From: CALBPI01 sp039821605
GTDB taxonomy: Bacteria > Pseudomonadota > Gammaproteobacteria > Steroidobacterales > Woeseiaceae
NCBI GenBank assembly: GCA_039821605.1
Contig: JBCBNV010000001.1
Location: forward strand, 1-64,000
Reading direction: 5' to 3'
Length of the DNA stretch: 64,000 nt
This document shows, in pieces, positions 17,859 through 26,274 of the stretch (positions are counted from its first letter, which is position 1; each line of letters begins with the position of its first letter). Both the position numbers and the translations under genes were made by a program. The notes under the pieces were generated by a model. That model had not been told where the DNA came from. It searched no databases and worked only from the letters and a program-made list of their open reading frames with translations.

Positions 17859-17998
17859 CGATTTCCCCCAAAAAAAGCTTGCCCAGAGCGCCGACTATAC
17901 CGCAAACCCGCTTCGGCGCGAGTCGCTGCATTGCCAGCCCCCGGTGGCCGGGGGTAGGGTTGCCAGCGATCCGTCGGGAGATGCCTTGGAGAATCGGA

Positions 17999-18409
17999 AT
18001 GCGGCCTGTTCATCACATCAACCTCGTTGTGCCGTCGCTCGCTGCGGTCGTCGATCAATTCGCCATCGTTACGGGTGTGGCCGCAGGCCCCGAAGAACGC
18101 CTCGAGGCGCGTGGCGTGGCACTGCGTCGATTCGACCTGGGTGGTACCTGGCTCGTGCTCGTGGCCCCCACGCGTGACGATAGCCCGACCGCGCACTGGC
18201 TTGCCCGCCACGGTTCCGGTCTGTTCCTGTTATCTTTTGCGACCCGTGATTTGGACGCGGCACTGGCGGATCTCGAGGCACGGGGGATTGCGTCGCAGGG
18301 CGAGCCTCGCAAGGGGCTTGATGACTGGCGCGTTGCAGACCTTGCGACCGATGCGTTCGCGGGCCTGCCCTTACAACTGACCCAGGCTGGCGGTTCGAGC
18401 CGGGCCTGA
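17999..18409 (+). CDS. VOC superfamily (glyoxalase-fold) protein
   Basis: The 136-residue product begins RPVHHINLVVPSLAAVVDQF, the usual first beta strand of a vicinal-oxygen-chelate half-domain, and has a second FATRDLDAALADLEARGI segment. The ATG at 17999 has GGAG at 17988-17991. Substrate unknown. It lies just before the SDR gene and may be cotranscribed with it. Confidence 0.75.
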   Translation: MRPVHHINLVVPSLAAVVDQFAIVTGVAAGPEERLEARGVALRRFDLGGTWLVLVAPTRDDSPTAHWLARHGSGLFLLSFATRDLDAALADLEARGIASQGEPRKGLDDWRVADLATDAFAGLPLQLTQAGGSSRA

Positions 18410-18422
18410 AACGGAGACGGCC

Positions 18423-19256
18423 ATGAGCCAGCGATTCGATGGAAAAAGCGTCATTGTCACGGGCGCATCAGCCGGCGTCGGCGCCGCGGTTGCGCGGGCC
18501 TTCGCGGCCGAGGGCGCTCGGCTCATGCTCGTGGCGCGTCGGCGTGAGCCGCTGCAGGTCATCGCCGAAGAGCTGGGGGATACGACGAAGGTTGAGACCT
18601 TCGCACTGGATGTGGCCGACACGGCGGGATGCCGGGACCTGATCAAGAAGACCGTGTACGAATTTGGCTGCGTGCACTACCTCGTGAACAACGCCGGCGC
18701 GCATTTTCGCGGCAATTTCGAGACCGTTTCCGTCGAGGAGATTGCGACGATGGTCGACGTCAACCTGCGCGCGCCGCTCGTACTGGCGCGCCTTGCGCTG
18801 GATGCGATTCGCGAGGCTGGCGGCGGTGCCATCGTCAATGTGGCCTCGCTCGCGGGCACTACGCCCGTGCCCGGGTCTGCCACCTACAGCGCCACCAAGT
18901 TCGGTTTGCGAGCGTTTACGCTGGCGTTTGCCGACGAACTCGCCGGCTCCAACGTTCGCGTGGGCGCCGTCTCACCGGGCCCCATCGACACGGGCTTCAT
19001 CATGGACGACATCGACGGCGTCAGCGATCTGACCTTCTCGCAGCCCATGAGCACGGCAGAGCAAGTGGCAGAGGCCGTGTTGCAAGTGGCACTCGACGGC
19101 GATATCGACATCAAGATGCCGCCCATGAGTGGTCGTCTGGCGACAGCGGGCTACCTGTTCCCGGCCCTCAAGCGTGCGCTCCGGCCCATGCTCGAGAAGA
19201 AGGGCCGCAAAGCCAAGGCCTTCTACAAGGCGCGCGCCGCGCGGGGCGAGCCGTGA
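18423..19256 (+). CDS. Short-chain dehydrogenase/reductase (SDR)
   Basis: Classical SDR of 277 residues. The Rossmann motif TGASAGVGAAVA is near residues 14-25, LVNNAGAHF near 88, the catalytic YSATK near 158, and PGPIDTG follows. NAD(P)H-dependent reduction of a carbonyl is expected; the substrate cannot be read from the sequence. The stop overlaps the GTG of the next gene by 4 bp. Confidence 0.88.
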   Translation: MSQRFDGKSVIVTGASAGVGAAVARAFAAEGARLMLVARRREPLQVIAEELGDTTKVETFALDVADTAGCRDLIKKTVYEFGCVHYLVNNAGAHFRGNFETVSVEEIATMVDVNLRAPLVLARLALDAIREAGGGAIVNVASLAGTTPVPGSATYSATKFGLRAFTLAFADELAGSNVRVGAVSPGPIDTGFIMDDIDGVSDLTFSQPMSTAEQVAEAVLQVALDGDIDIKMPPMSGRLATAGYLFPALKRALRPMLEKKGRKAKAFYKARAARGEP

Positions 19257-19702
19257 CCCGCGAGCTCGCGCACGTCAACATCGCCACCATGCGCTGGCCC
19301 GCCGATGACCCCCGCATGGCGGGATTCTACGACAACGTGCCCGCGATGAACGCGCTGGCAGAGTCGTCGCCGGGCTTTGTCTGGCGGCTGACCGATGCCG
19401 AGGAGGAGGCGCGTGCCGCGACGCTATTCGGCGACCCGCGCCTCATCCTTGCACTGTCGGTCTGGGAGAGCATCGAGGCGCTCGAGCAATTCGTCTATCG
19501 CAGCGCGCACGGCGGCTACCTCCGGCAACGCACGAGCTGGTTCGAGCCGCGCCAGGGCCCCAACAAGGCGCTCTGGTGGGTCGAACCTGGCGTGCGCCCC
19601 ACGATCCATGACGCCAAGCACCGCATCGAATGGCTGGCGCTCAACGGCCCCGGCGAATTCGCCTTCGGATTTTCCAAACACCGCGCAAAGGAGGCCGGCT
19701 AA
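19253..19702 (+). CDS. DUF3291 family protein
   Basis: The 149-residue product has the DUF3291 pattern: LAHVNIATMRWPADDPRMAGF near the start, PGFVWRLTDAE in the middle, VWESIEALEQFVYRSAHG, then LWWVEPG. These are ferredoxin-like dimeric alpha-beta barrel proteins, often near monooxygenases, with no settled function. The GTG start overlaps the SDR stop and the stop overlaps the next ATG. Confidence 0.8.
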   Translation: MTRELAHVNIATMRWPADDPRMAGFYDNVPAMNALAESSPGFVWRLTDAEEEARAATLFGDPRLILALSVWESIEALEQFVYRSAHGGYLRQRTSWFEPRQGPNKALWWVEPGVRPTIHDAKHRIEWLALNGPGEFAFGFSKHRAKEAG

Positions 19703-19980
19703 TGCAGGCACTCGACACCGACACCATCCAATCGCGACTGACAGAGATTCCGGGCTGGACGCTCGAGGACGACAAGCTCACGCGTGAATTTACGTTCGAA
19801 GATTTCGTCGCCGCTTTCGCGTTCATGACGGCAGTCGCGCTGGAGGCTGAGAAAGCCGCGCACCATCCCGAGTGGTTCAACGTCTACAACCGCGTCCGCG
19901 TCCAGCTCACCACCCACGACGCCGGCGGCATCAGTGACAAGGACTTCGCGCTGGCCGCACGCATGAACGCGCTGGCCTGA
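19702..19980 (+). CDS. phhB: Pterin-4a-carbinolamine dehydratase
   Basis: Recycles the carbinolamine cofactor formed by phenylalanine hydroxylase. The 92 residues from the ATG at 19702 match the family, including the active-site EKAAHHPEWFNVYNRV and the LTTHDAGGIS strand. No phenylalanine hydroxylase gene is beside it in this window. Confidence 0.9.
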   Translation: MQALDTDTIQSRLTEIPGWTLEDDKLTREFTFEDFVAAFAFMTAVALEAEKAAHHPEWFNVYNRVRVQLTTHDAGGISDKDFALAARMNALA

Positions 19981-20012
19981 CGGCTCCGTTACGGCGAGCG
20001 GCCGGCGGCCTT

Positions 20013-20096
20013 CACCGTCATCGCGAGGGACCGAAGTCTCCACCGTCATCGCGAGGGACCGAAGTCTCCACCGTCATCGCGAGGGACCGAAGTCTC
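20013..20096. repeat. Three tandem 28-bp repeats
   Basis: Three identical copies of a 28-bp unit (20013-20040, 20041-20068, 20069-20096) containing CGTCATCGCGAGGGACCG sit back to back with no spacers. The fourth start runs into a REP-like copy. They look like slipped duplications of a REP-element end. Confidence 0.9.
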
Positions 20097-20160
20097 CACC
20101 GTCATTGCGAGCCCACGCAGTGGGCGCGGCAATCTCCCAACGCCATCGTGCCGCCAAACG
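20097..20160. repeat. REP-like repeat, left half
   Basis: CGTCATTGCGAGCCCACGC followed by a GTGGG stem partner and GCGGCAATCTC, then the conserved spacer with GTGCCGCCAAACG. It continues directly from the tandem repeats. Confidence 0.7.
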
Positions 20161-20172
20161 AACCCTCCATCC

Positions 20173-20307
20173 GCCATCCCGCCGGGTCGGAGGGGGTGGT
20201 TAGGGGGCCGTGTCGTTCGGCAGCACGATTACGTCAGGAGATTGCCGCGGGGCCTTCGGCCCCTCGCAATGACGGTCCGTCAAACCCCTCCGACCCGACA
20301 GGATGGC
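20173..20307. repeat. Long inverted repeat enclosing a REP-like half
   Basis: Arms 20173-20195 and 20285-20307 are complementary over 23 bp with two differences. In minus-strand RNA both differences become G-U pairs. A REP-like half (about 20210-20275) lies between the arms. Confidence 0.75.
20210..20275. repeat. REP-like repeat half within the inverted repeat
   Basis: Contains GAGATTGCCGCGGGGCC, the stem partner GGCCCCTCGCAATGACGG and the usual TTCGGCAGCACG spacer. Same family as the copies at 112-223, 24806-24900 and 27194-27290. Confidence 0.7.
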
Positions 20308-20350
20308 TGCCTCACCAGGAGCGGTGAGCGCACCACCTTGAGTTGAGGCA

Positions 20351-20469
20351 GCCTGTCTGTGCCGCCGATAGGTATTGTCGGGATGTCGAGCGACAGGACG
20401 TCGCTCGCCAAGCGATCCAGGGATGGACTCGAGCGTTCCCGACAATACCTATCGGCGGTGCGGGCAGGC
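20351..20469 (+). other. Long RNA-type hairpin, possible structured RNA
   Basis: Arms 20351-20383 and 20437-20469 pair over 33 positions: 22 consecutive Watson-Crick pairs (20362-20383 with 20437-20458) and, further out, only G-U substitutions when read as plus-strand RNA. The 53-nt apical region holds its own 8-bp hairpin, CGAGCGAC (20387-20394) with GTCGCTCG (20400-20407). It lies between the convergent genes phhB and pepQ. It could be a transcription barrier, a mobile-element remnant or an RNA gene. Confidence 0.55.
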
Positions 20470-20488
20470 GGGGGTGGTTCGGGTGCTC

Positions 20489-20554
20489 GTATCGTTTGGC
20501 GGCACGAATTCGTTACGAGATTGCCGCGCCCACTGTGTGGGCTCGCAATGACGG
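20489..20554. repeat. REP-like repeat, inverted half copy
   Basis: Carries CGTTTGGCGGCACGA, then GAGATTGCCGCGCCCAC paired with GTGGGCTCGCAATGACGG. Together with the structures just upstream, it fills the 613-bp gap between phhB and pepQ, which holds no credible gene. Confidence 0.7.
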
Positions 20555-20593
20555 TACCGGGGAAGACACCTCGCCCTGACGGTGGGGGAATTG

Positions 20594-21925
20594 CTACAGC
20601 GTTGCGAAAGCGTCGCGCGTCAGGTTTTCGGGCGTGTCGCCGTGGATGCGGACATTGTCTTCGATGCGGATGCCTCCGAATGGGCGTAACGCTTCGATGG
20701 CATTCCAGTCGAGCAGATCCTTGTGCTCGGAGTTGAGCACCGCGTCGAGCAACGAGTCGATGATGTAGAGGCCGGGCTCTATCGTGACGACTTCATTGTC
20801 GCTGAGCGGGCGCGTGAGTCGGAGCGCCGGGTCCGAATCGGGGCGCTCCGTGGGCGTGCCTTTTTCGTCGGCGATGTGGCCGCCGACGTCGTGGACCTGG
20901 AGGCCCAGGTAGTGGCCCAGGCCGTGGGGCAGGATGGCGCGTGTGACGCCCGACGCCACGAGCGCCTCGGCGCTGCCCTTGCCGACGCGGCTGTCGATGA
21001 GCAGTTGGGCGAGGCGCGCGTGGGTGTCGACGTGGAGCTCGCGGTAGTCGGCGCCGGCGACAACCTGGCCGCAGACGGCCTGCTGCAGTTCGTCCATGCC
21101 TGAAATCAGATCGGCGAACAGGCCGTCGTCAGCGGCGTAGGTCCGGGTGATGTCGCTGGCGTAGCCAGCGCTCTGTGCGCCCGCGTCGATCAGGAAGCTG
21201 CGCGATACCTCGGGTGCCTCTCGGTCGCGCGCCTGGTAGTGCAGTACGGCGCCGTGCTCGTTGAGCCCCACGATACTCGGGTAGGGCAGGTCGGTGTCGA
21301 TGTAGTCGATGGCGTTGAGGTAGGCCTGATGGATGGCGTACTCGCTGTTGTCGCCGGCAGCGAAAGCCTCGGCCGCCGCGGTGTGGGCGCGCGCCGCGAT
21401 ACGGCTCGCTTCGCGCATGCGGTCGAGCTCGTAGTCGGTCTTGGCTGTGCGCGCATTGTCGAGGTAGTGCAAGGCGGCACGCGGATTGAGGCGTTCGAGG
21501 CCCAGCGCCTGCGACTTTGTCTGCGCCTCGCCAATGAAGATCGGGGCGCGCGACTGCGGCGGCATGTGGGCACGCGCGTCTTCGGGCTGACTGACGATGC
21601 GGACATCGAAGGCGTCGGCCCAGTACGGATCGGGTGCGGCGGGCGGCAGGTGCCAGAAGTCGTCGGGCAGGCAGTAGACGAGGATGGGCGTTTCGCCCGC
21701 GCGGTAGATCACGTAGCTGTCGGGCACGTCGGTAACCGGCAGCCACCAGGCAAAATGTGCGTTGACCTGGAACGGGTAGGGGTGGTCGTCGCGGAATGCG
21801 TAGCGCAGTGCCCCGGAAAATACGACTGCGGTATCGGCGCCCGCGACGTCCATCGCGGCGTCGTAGCTCGCGCGCACGCGCGCCAGATGTTGCAGGTAGC
21901 GGGCTTTGTCGGGCTGCGTCGCCAT
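20594..21925 (-). CDS. pepQ: Xaa-Pro dipeptidase
   Basis: Cytoplasmic metallopeptidase releasing proline from dipeptides. The ATG at 21925 gives 443 residues starting MATQPDKARYLQHLARVRAS, the normal length for PepQ. The C-terminal pita-bread fold shows metal-ligand segments (DAGAQSAGYASDITRT, HGLGHYLGLQVHDVGG and VTIEPGLY). Convergent to phhB and divergent from the gamma-glutamyltransferase gene. Confidence 0.92.
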   Translation of the reverse strand: MATQPDKARYLQHLARVRASYDAAMDVAGADTAVVFSGALRYAFRDDHPYPFQVNAHFAWWLPVTDVPDSYVIYRAGETPILVYCLPDDFWHLPPAAPDPYWADAFDVRIVSQPEDARAHMPPQSRAPIFIGEAQTKSQALGLERLNPRAALHYLDNARTAKTDYELDRMREASRIAARAHTAAAEAFAAGDNSEYAIHQAYLNAIDYIDTDLPYPSIVGLNEHGAVLHYQARDREAPEVSRSFLIDAGAQSAGYASDITRTYAADDGLFADLISGMDELQQAVCGQVVAGADYRELHVDTHARLAQLLIDSRVGKGSAEALVASGVTRAILPHGLGHYLGLQVHDVGGHIADEKGTPTERPDSDPALRLTRPLSDNEVVTIEPGLYIIDSLLDAVLNSEHKDLLDWNAIEALRPFGGIRIEDNVRIHGDTPENLTRDAFATL

Positions 21926-22052
21926 GGGTGCACCGGGTGAGAGCGAAGCCGGCGCGCAGTATAGCAATGCGCTTTGCGCCGGTTCTATGTTCGAAACGAA
22001 ACGGGCAGAATACCGGGATGTCTCGCCCCCCGTGTGTTTCCGGAGTCTTGCC

Positions 22053-23762
22053 ATGCCCCGTTCTTCGATGTGCCGTGTCGCCGTATCCGCGCTGGCGTTC
22101 GCAATGCTGATGGATCCCGCATTCGGTTATGACCGTGTGAGTGGTGCTGCGCACGCCTCGCGCTCCGAGGTCATCGCGCCCAACGCCATGGCGGCAACGA
22201 GCCAGCCGTTGGCAACGGAAGTCGCGCTCGAAATCCTGCGCAAGGGCGGCAGCGCCGTGGATGCGGCCATTGCCGCCAACGCCATGCTGGGCCTTGTCGA
22301 GCCCACGGGCTGCGGCATCGGCGGCGACCTCTACGCTATCGTCTGGGACGCCGAGAACGAAGAACTGACAGGTCTAAACGCCAGCGGCCGCTCGCCGCAA
22401 AGCCTGTCGCTTTCGGTGTTCAAAGACCTGGGTCTCGAGTCGATTCCGCCGCGCGGCCCGCTGCCCGTGAGTGTGCCGGGTGCCGTGGATGGCTGGTTCG
22501 AGCTGCACGCGCGCTACGGCAAGTTGCCCATCGACGAGGTGTTGGCACCCGCGATCCGTTACGCCGAGAACGGCTTCCCTGTGAGTGAACTCATTGCTTA
22601 CTACTGGGAGCGAAATGCGCGGGTGCTCGCCGAATACCCGGGTTTCACGGATACGTTCATGCCCGAAGGTGCCACGCCCAAAAAGGGTGAGATGTTCAAG
22701 AATCCGCGTCTGGCCAAGACCTACCGGCGGATCGCTGAGGGCGGGCGCGACGCGTTCTACAAAGGCGACATCGCGCGAGAGATCGGCGACTACATGGCCG
22801 AGCAGGGCGGCTACCTCACCTTTCAGGACATGGCGGCGCACACGTCGGACTGGGTAGAGCCTGTCAGCACCACCTACCGCGGGGTTGAGGTCTTCGAGCT
22901 GCCGCCCAACGGTCAGGGCATCGCGGCGCTGCAGATTCTGAACATTCTGGAGGGTTACGACATCGCGGGCATGGGCTTCGGCAGCCCCGAGTACGTGCAC
23001 ACGTTCACGGAAGCCAAAAAGCTCGCCTTCGAAGATCGCGCCAAGTTTTACGCCGACATGGACTTCGTCGATGTGCCCGTCGACTGGCTGGTGTCCAAGG
23101 ACTACGCGGCCCAGCGGCGCAAGCTCATCGATCCTGACAAGGCATCGACGGAGGTGCCCGCGGGTGACGTGCCCATGGACGGCGACACGATCTACCTGAC
23201 CACGGCCGATGCCGACGGCAACATGGTGTCGCTGATCCAGAGCAACTACCGCGGCATGGGTTCGGGCATGACGCCCGGCGAACTCGGCTTCATCCTCCAG
23301 GACCGCGGCGAGCTGTTTGCGCTCGACGAAAGCCACGCCAACGTCTATGAACCTGGTAAACGCCCGTTCCACACGATCATCCCGGCGTTCGCGTTCAAGA
23401 ACGGCAAGCCCTGGATCAGCTTCGGCCTCATGGGCGGTGGCATGCAGCCTCAGGGTCACGCGCAGATCATCGTGAACATGGTCGACTTTGGCATGAATCT
23501 GCAGGAAGCCGGTGACGCGGCGCGCATCCGCCACGACGGCTCGTCGGAGCCCACGGGCGAGATCATGAGCGGCGGCGGCACGGTGTTCCTCGAGACTGGC
23601 ATCACAGGCCCGACGCGCGACGCGCTGGTCGAGAAGGGCCACAACGTGGAACAGGGTCGCGGCGGTTTCGGCGGCTACCAGGCCATCATGATCGACCACG
23701 AGCAGGGCGTGTACTACGGCGCGTCGGAGTCTCGCAAAGACGGTCACGCCGCAGGATTCTGA
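22053..23762 (+). CDS. ggt: Gamma-glutamyltransferase, exported
   Basis: Periplasmic Ntn-hydrolase that cleaves or transfers the gamma-glutamyl group of glutathione. The ATG at 22053 has GGAG at 22042-22045 and starts an N-terminal signal sequence (SALAFAMLMDPAFG). The 569 residues match the family. The small subunit should begin at the Thr of IYLTTADADGN, formed by autocleavage; GLVEPTGCGIGGDLYAI and the later GLMGGGMQPQGHAQ are family motifs. The gene is 1 bp from trpS. Confidence 0.9.
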   Translation: MPRSSMCRVAVSALAFAMLMDPAFGYDRVSGAAHASRSEVIAPNAMAATSQPLATEVALEILRKGGSAVDAAIAANAMLGLVEPTGCGIGGDLYAIVWDAENEELTGLNASGRSPQSLSLSVFKDLGLESIPPRGPLPVSVPGAVDGWFELHARYGKLPIDEVLAPAIRYAENGFPVSELIAYYWERNARVLAEYPGFTDTFMPEGATPKKGEMFKNPRLAKTYRRIAEGGRDAFYKGDIAREIGDYMAEQGGYLTFQDMAAHTSDWVEPVSTTYRGVEVFELPPNGQGIAALQILNILEGYDIAGMGFGSPEYVHTFTEAKKLAFEDRAKFYADMDFVDVPVDWLVSKDYAAQRRKLIDPDKASTEVPAGDVPMDGDTIYLTTADADGNMVSLIQSNYRGMGSGMTPGELGFILQDRGELFALDESHANVYEPGKRPFHTIIPAFAFKNGKPWISFGLMGGGMQPQGHAQIIVNMVDFGMNLQEAGDAARIRHDGSSEPTGEIMSGGGTVFLETGITGPTRDALVEKGHNVEQGRGGFGGYQAIMIDHEQGVYYGASESRKDGHAAGF

Positions 23763-23763
23763 G

Positions 23764-24777
23764 ATGAGCAAGCGTGAGGTCTGGCTGACCGGAATCACGA
23801 CCACCGGGACGCCGCACATCGGCAACTACGTCGGTGCGATCCGTCCGGGCGTGGCCTCGAGCCGCGATGCGCGTCGCGATAATTTCTACTTCCTCGCCGA
23901 CCTGCACGCGCTCGTCAAGAACGAGGACCCCGAGAAGATCGCGAAGTCGACGCTCGAGATCGCCGCGAGCTGGCTCGCGCTCGGGCTGGATACCGACAAC
24001 ACAGTGTTTTACCGCCAGTCCGACATCCCCGAAATCCCGGCGCTGACCTGGGTGCTTTCGAGCCAGACGGCCAAAGGCCTCATGAACCGCGCGCACGCCT
24101 ACAAGGCTGCCGTGCAGGCCAATGAAGAGGCGGGCAGCAAGGACCCCGACAAGGGCATCACCATGTCGCTGTTTGGTTACCCCGTGCTCATGGCCGCGGA
24201 CATCATCATGTTCCACGCCACGCACGTGCCCGTGGGTCGCGATCAGAAACAGCACGTGGAAATGGCGCGCGACATCGCGCAGCGATTCAACCACCACTAC
24301 GGCGAGATTCTCACGCTGCCCGAGGCGGTCATCAGCGACAACACGGCCACGCTAAAAGGCTTGGATGGCCGCAAGATGTCGAAGAGCTACAACAACACGA
24401 TCCCGCTGTTCGAGCCGCCCAAGCGGCTGCGTAAGCTCATCATGAAGATCAAGACGAACTCACTCGAGCCCGGCGAGCCCAAGGACCCGTCAGACTCGAC
24501 GCTGTTCGATATCTACCGCGCGTTTGCGAGCAAAGAAGAAACCGCCGCGATGGCGCAACAGTTCGCCGACGGCATCGCGTGGGGCCAGGCCAAGCAGCAG
24601 CTGTTCGAGTACATCGACGACCACTTGTCGGCCGCGCGCGAGGAATACGACCGGCTCATCGCCGATCCGGGGCACATTGAGTCGGTGCTAGAGGCGGGCG
24701 CCGCGCGCGCGCGTGAGGTGAGCGTGCCGTTGTACGAAAAAGTGCGCGACGCGATTGGAATTCGACCGCTGATATAA
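23764..24777 (+). CDS. trpS: Tryptophan-tRNA ligase
   Basis: Class I synthetase charging tRNA-Trp. The 337 residues contain the HIGH-type motif (TPHIGNYVGAIRPG) near the N-terminus and GRKMSKSYNN near residue 200. Starts immediately after ggt and may share its transcript. A 9-bp hairpin without a T run follows at 24787-24809. Confidence 0.95.
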   Translation: MSKREVWLTGITTTGTPHIGNYVGAIRPGVASSRDARRDNFYFLADLHALVKNEDPEKIAKSTLEIAASWLALGLDTDNTVFYRQSDIPEIPALTWVLSSQTAKGLMNRAHAYKAAVQANEEAGSKDPDKGITMSLFGYPVLMAADIIMFHATHVPVGRDQKQHVEMARDIAQRFNHHYGEILTLPEAVISDNTATLKGLDGRKMSKSYNNTIPLFEPPKRLRKLIMKIKTNSLEPGEPKDPSDSTLFDIYRAFASKEETAAMAQQFADGIAWGQAKQQLFEYIDDHLSAAREEYDRLIADPGHIESVLEAGAARAREVSVPLYEKVRDAIGIRPLI

Positions 24778-24805
24778 GCGCGGGGTGACGGCGGCTGAGC
24801 GCCGC

Positions 24806-24900
24806 CGTCATTGCGAGCCCGCATAGGGCGCGGCAATCTCGTGACGTTATCGTGCTGTTTGGGAGATCGCCGCGGGGCCTGCGGCCCCTCGCGATGACGG
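24806..24900. repeat. REP-like palindromic repeat, full copy
   Basis: Starts CGTCATTGCGAG and ends CTCGCGATGACGG; the spacer has TCGTGCTGTTTGGGAGATCG. It fills the gap between trpS and the ArsR gene. Confidence 0.8.
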
Positions 24901-24907
24901 TATTGGC

Positions 24908-25234
24908 CTATGGCCCTTCGCTAGTTTCCCCGCGTAGCCGGGAAATCTCGGCGCTTTCCATCTTCAGCGGCCTGCCCTCGGGGCAGAAGTTCACGAGAAA
25001 GTCGTTGAGGCTCGTGAACAGGCTGTCCTTGTTGAGGCTGTAGTGAACGTGCAGCCCCCGCTTCTCGCTGCACACGAGACCGGCATTTTCGAGCACGCTC
25101 AGATGCTTTGAGACCGCGGGCTTGCTGATCTCAAACTTGGCCGCGATCTCGCCGGCTGTGAGCGAAGTCTTCGACAGGTAGGCGAGCATGCGACGCCGTG
25201 GCGTGGACGACAGTGCTTGAAAGACAGAATCCAT
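24908..25234 (-). CDS. ArsR-family winged-helix regulator
   Basis: The 108-residue product is a compact ArsR/SdpR-type repressor: FQALSSTPRRRMLAYLS, then the recognition helix KPAVSKHLSVLENAGLV and the wing GLHVHYSL. No metal-binding cysteine pair typical of metal sensors is seen, so the inducer is unknown. It is divergent from the membrane-protein gene at 25309, with a 14-bp perfect palindrome between them. Confidence 0.88.
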   Translation of the reverse strand: MDSVFQALSSTPRRRMLAYLSKTSLTAGEIAAKFEISKPAVSKHLSVLENAGLVCSEKRGLHVHYSLNKDSLFTSLNDFLVNFCPEGRPLKMESAEISRLRGETSEGP

Positions 25235-25246
25235 TAGTTCACTATA

Positions 25247-25260
25247 TAACTAATTAGTTA
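25247..25260. promoter_or_regulatory. Candidate operator of the ArsR-family regulator
   Basis: TAACTAATTAGTTA is a perfect 14-bp palindrome, 12 bp upstream of the regulator start, in an AT-rich island unusual for this GC-rich window. Autoregulation and control of the divergent genes is inferred. Confidence 0.6.
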
Positions 25261-25308
25261 ATTAATTACCCAGTTTCATTATCACAGTACTTGGGGACGG
25301 GAGCAACG

Positions 25309-26274
25309 ATGGGTGAGCCGCCGAAAGAGGGCCTGTTTCTCAGGTTGCACACAAAACACGGTGACCGGCTGCTCTGGTTCATCATATTGGCGTTGGTTGG
25401 CATTGCGTCGATCGTCATTCGCCTTCTCATCGAATACCAGTTTCACACGACAGCACTGCTCTACGTCGCCGTCCCATACGGCATCGCGTTCGCGCTGGCG
25501 ATGATCCGGACGCCCGAGGACAAGACCTGGTGGATGGCGTTTCTCGACCATGGGCTCAAGGCCTTGATCGTGTTCCTCGCGAGTTCGGTTGTGCTTTTTG
25601 AGGGTTTTGTATGCGTTGTCTTCTTCATGCCCATCTATTTCCTGGGCTTCACGATCGCCTTCATTGGAACTTGGCTCTCGCGCACGGCGCGTAGCGACCG
25701 TGTGCGGGCCATCGCATTGGCGATTCCGGTGCTCGTGTTCGCGAGTTCACTGGAGGGCACCAGCGAGTCGCTCTCCTTCGCCCGCGATGAGCGCATCACG
25801 GTCAGTCGAACCGTTGCGCTGACTCCAGAGGCCGTACTCGCCAACCTGGCGCGGCCAATCGAACTGGGTGAGCCGGAGGCGTTGATTCTGTCTGTCTTTC
25901 CGATGCCTTACCGCGTCGACTCAGGGTCGCTGAGTCCGGGGGACATCCACACGGTACACACGCGTTACCACCGCTGGTTTGTGACCAACACGCACGAAGG
26001 TGAGATGAGACTGCGAATACACGATGTGGGAACAGACTTCGTCGTCACGGAGTTTCTCGAGGACACGAGCTACTTCTCCAACTACCTGACGATGCACGGC
26101 ACGCGTATCGACCTGACGCCGCTCGACGACGGGCGCACAACGATCACGCTGCAGCTCGAGTACACGCGACTGCTCGATCCGGCCTGGTACTTCGGCCCGA
26201 TTCAGCGTCACGCCGTGTCTCGCATGGGTGCGATGCTGATCGACGACATCATGGTGCGCGCCGATGCACGCTGA
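25309..26274 (+). CDS. Membrane protein of unknown function, ArsR-linked
   Basis: The ATG at 25309 has GGGAG at 25299-25303. The 321-residue product has about four membrane helices in its first 150 residues, and a soluble C-terminal half that resembles an SRPBCC-type (polyketide-cyclase-like) domain in its strand pattern; I am not sure of that assignment. It overlaps the desaturase-like gene by 11 bp, and lies opposite an ArsR-type regulator, so the three probably form one regulated unit. Confidence 0.65.
   Translation: MGEPPKEGLFLRLHTKHGDRLLWFIILALVGIASIVIRLLIEYQFHTTALLYVAVPYGIAFALAMIRTPEDKTWWMAFLDHGLKALIVFLASSVVLFEGFVCVVFFMPIYFLGFTIAFIGTWLSRTARSDRVRAIALAIPVLVFASSLEGTSESLSFARDERITVSRTVALTPEAVLANLARPIELGEPEALILSVFPMPYRVDSGSLSPGDIHTVHTRYHRWFVTNTHEGEMRLRIHDVGTDFVVTEFLEDTSYFSNYLTMHGTRIDLTPLDDGRTTITLQLEYTRLLDPAWYFGPIQRHAVSRMGAMLIDDIMVRADAR

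Noticed and set aside
20013..20096. CRISPR array
   Set aside because: The 28-bp units are directly tandem without spacers and contain REP-element sequence; no cas genes are nearby.
22374..23825. 483-residue open frame antisense to ggt
   Set aside because: Same composition artefact; gamma-glutamyltransferase on the plus strand has full family motifs.
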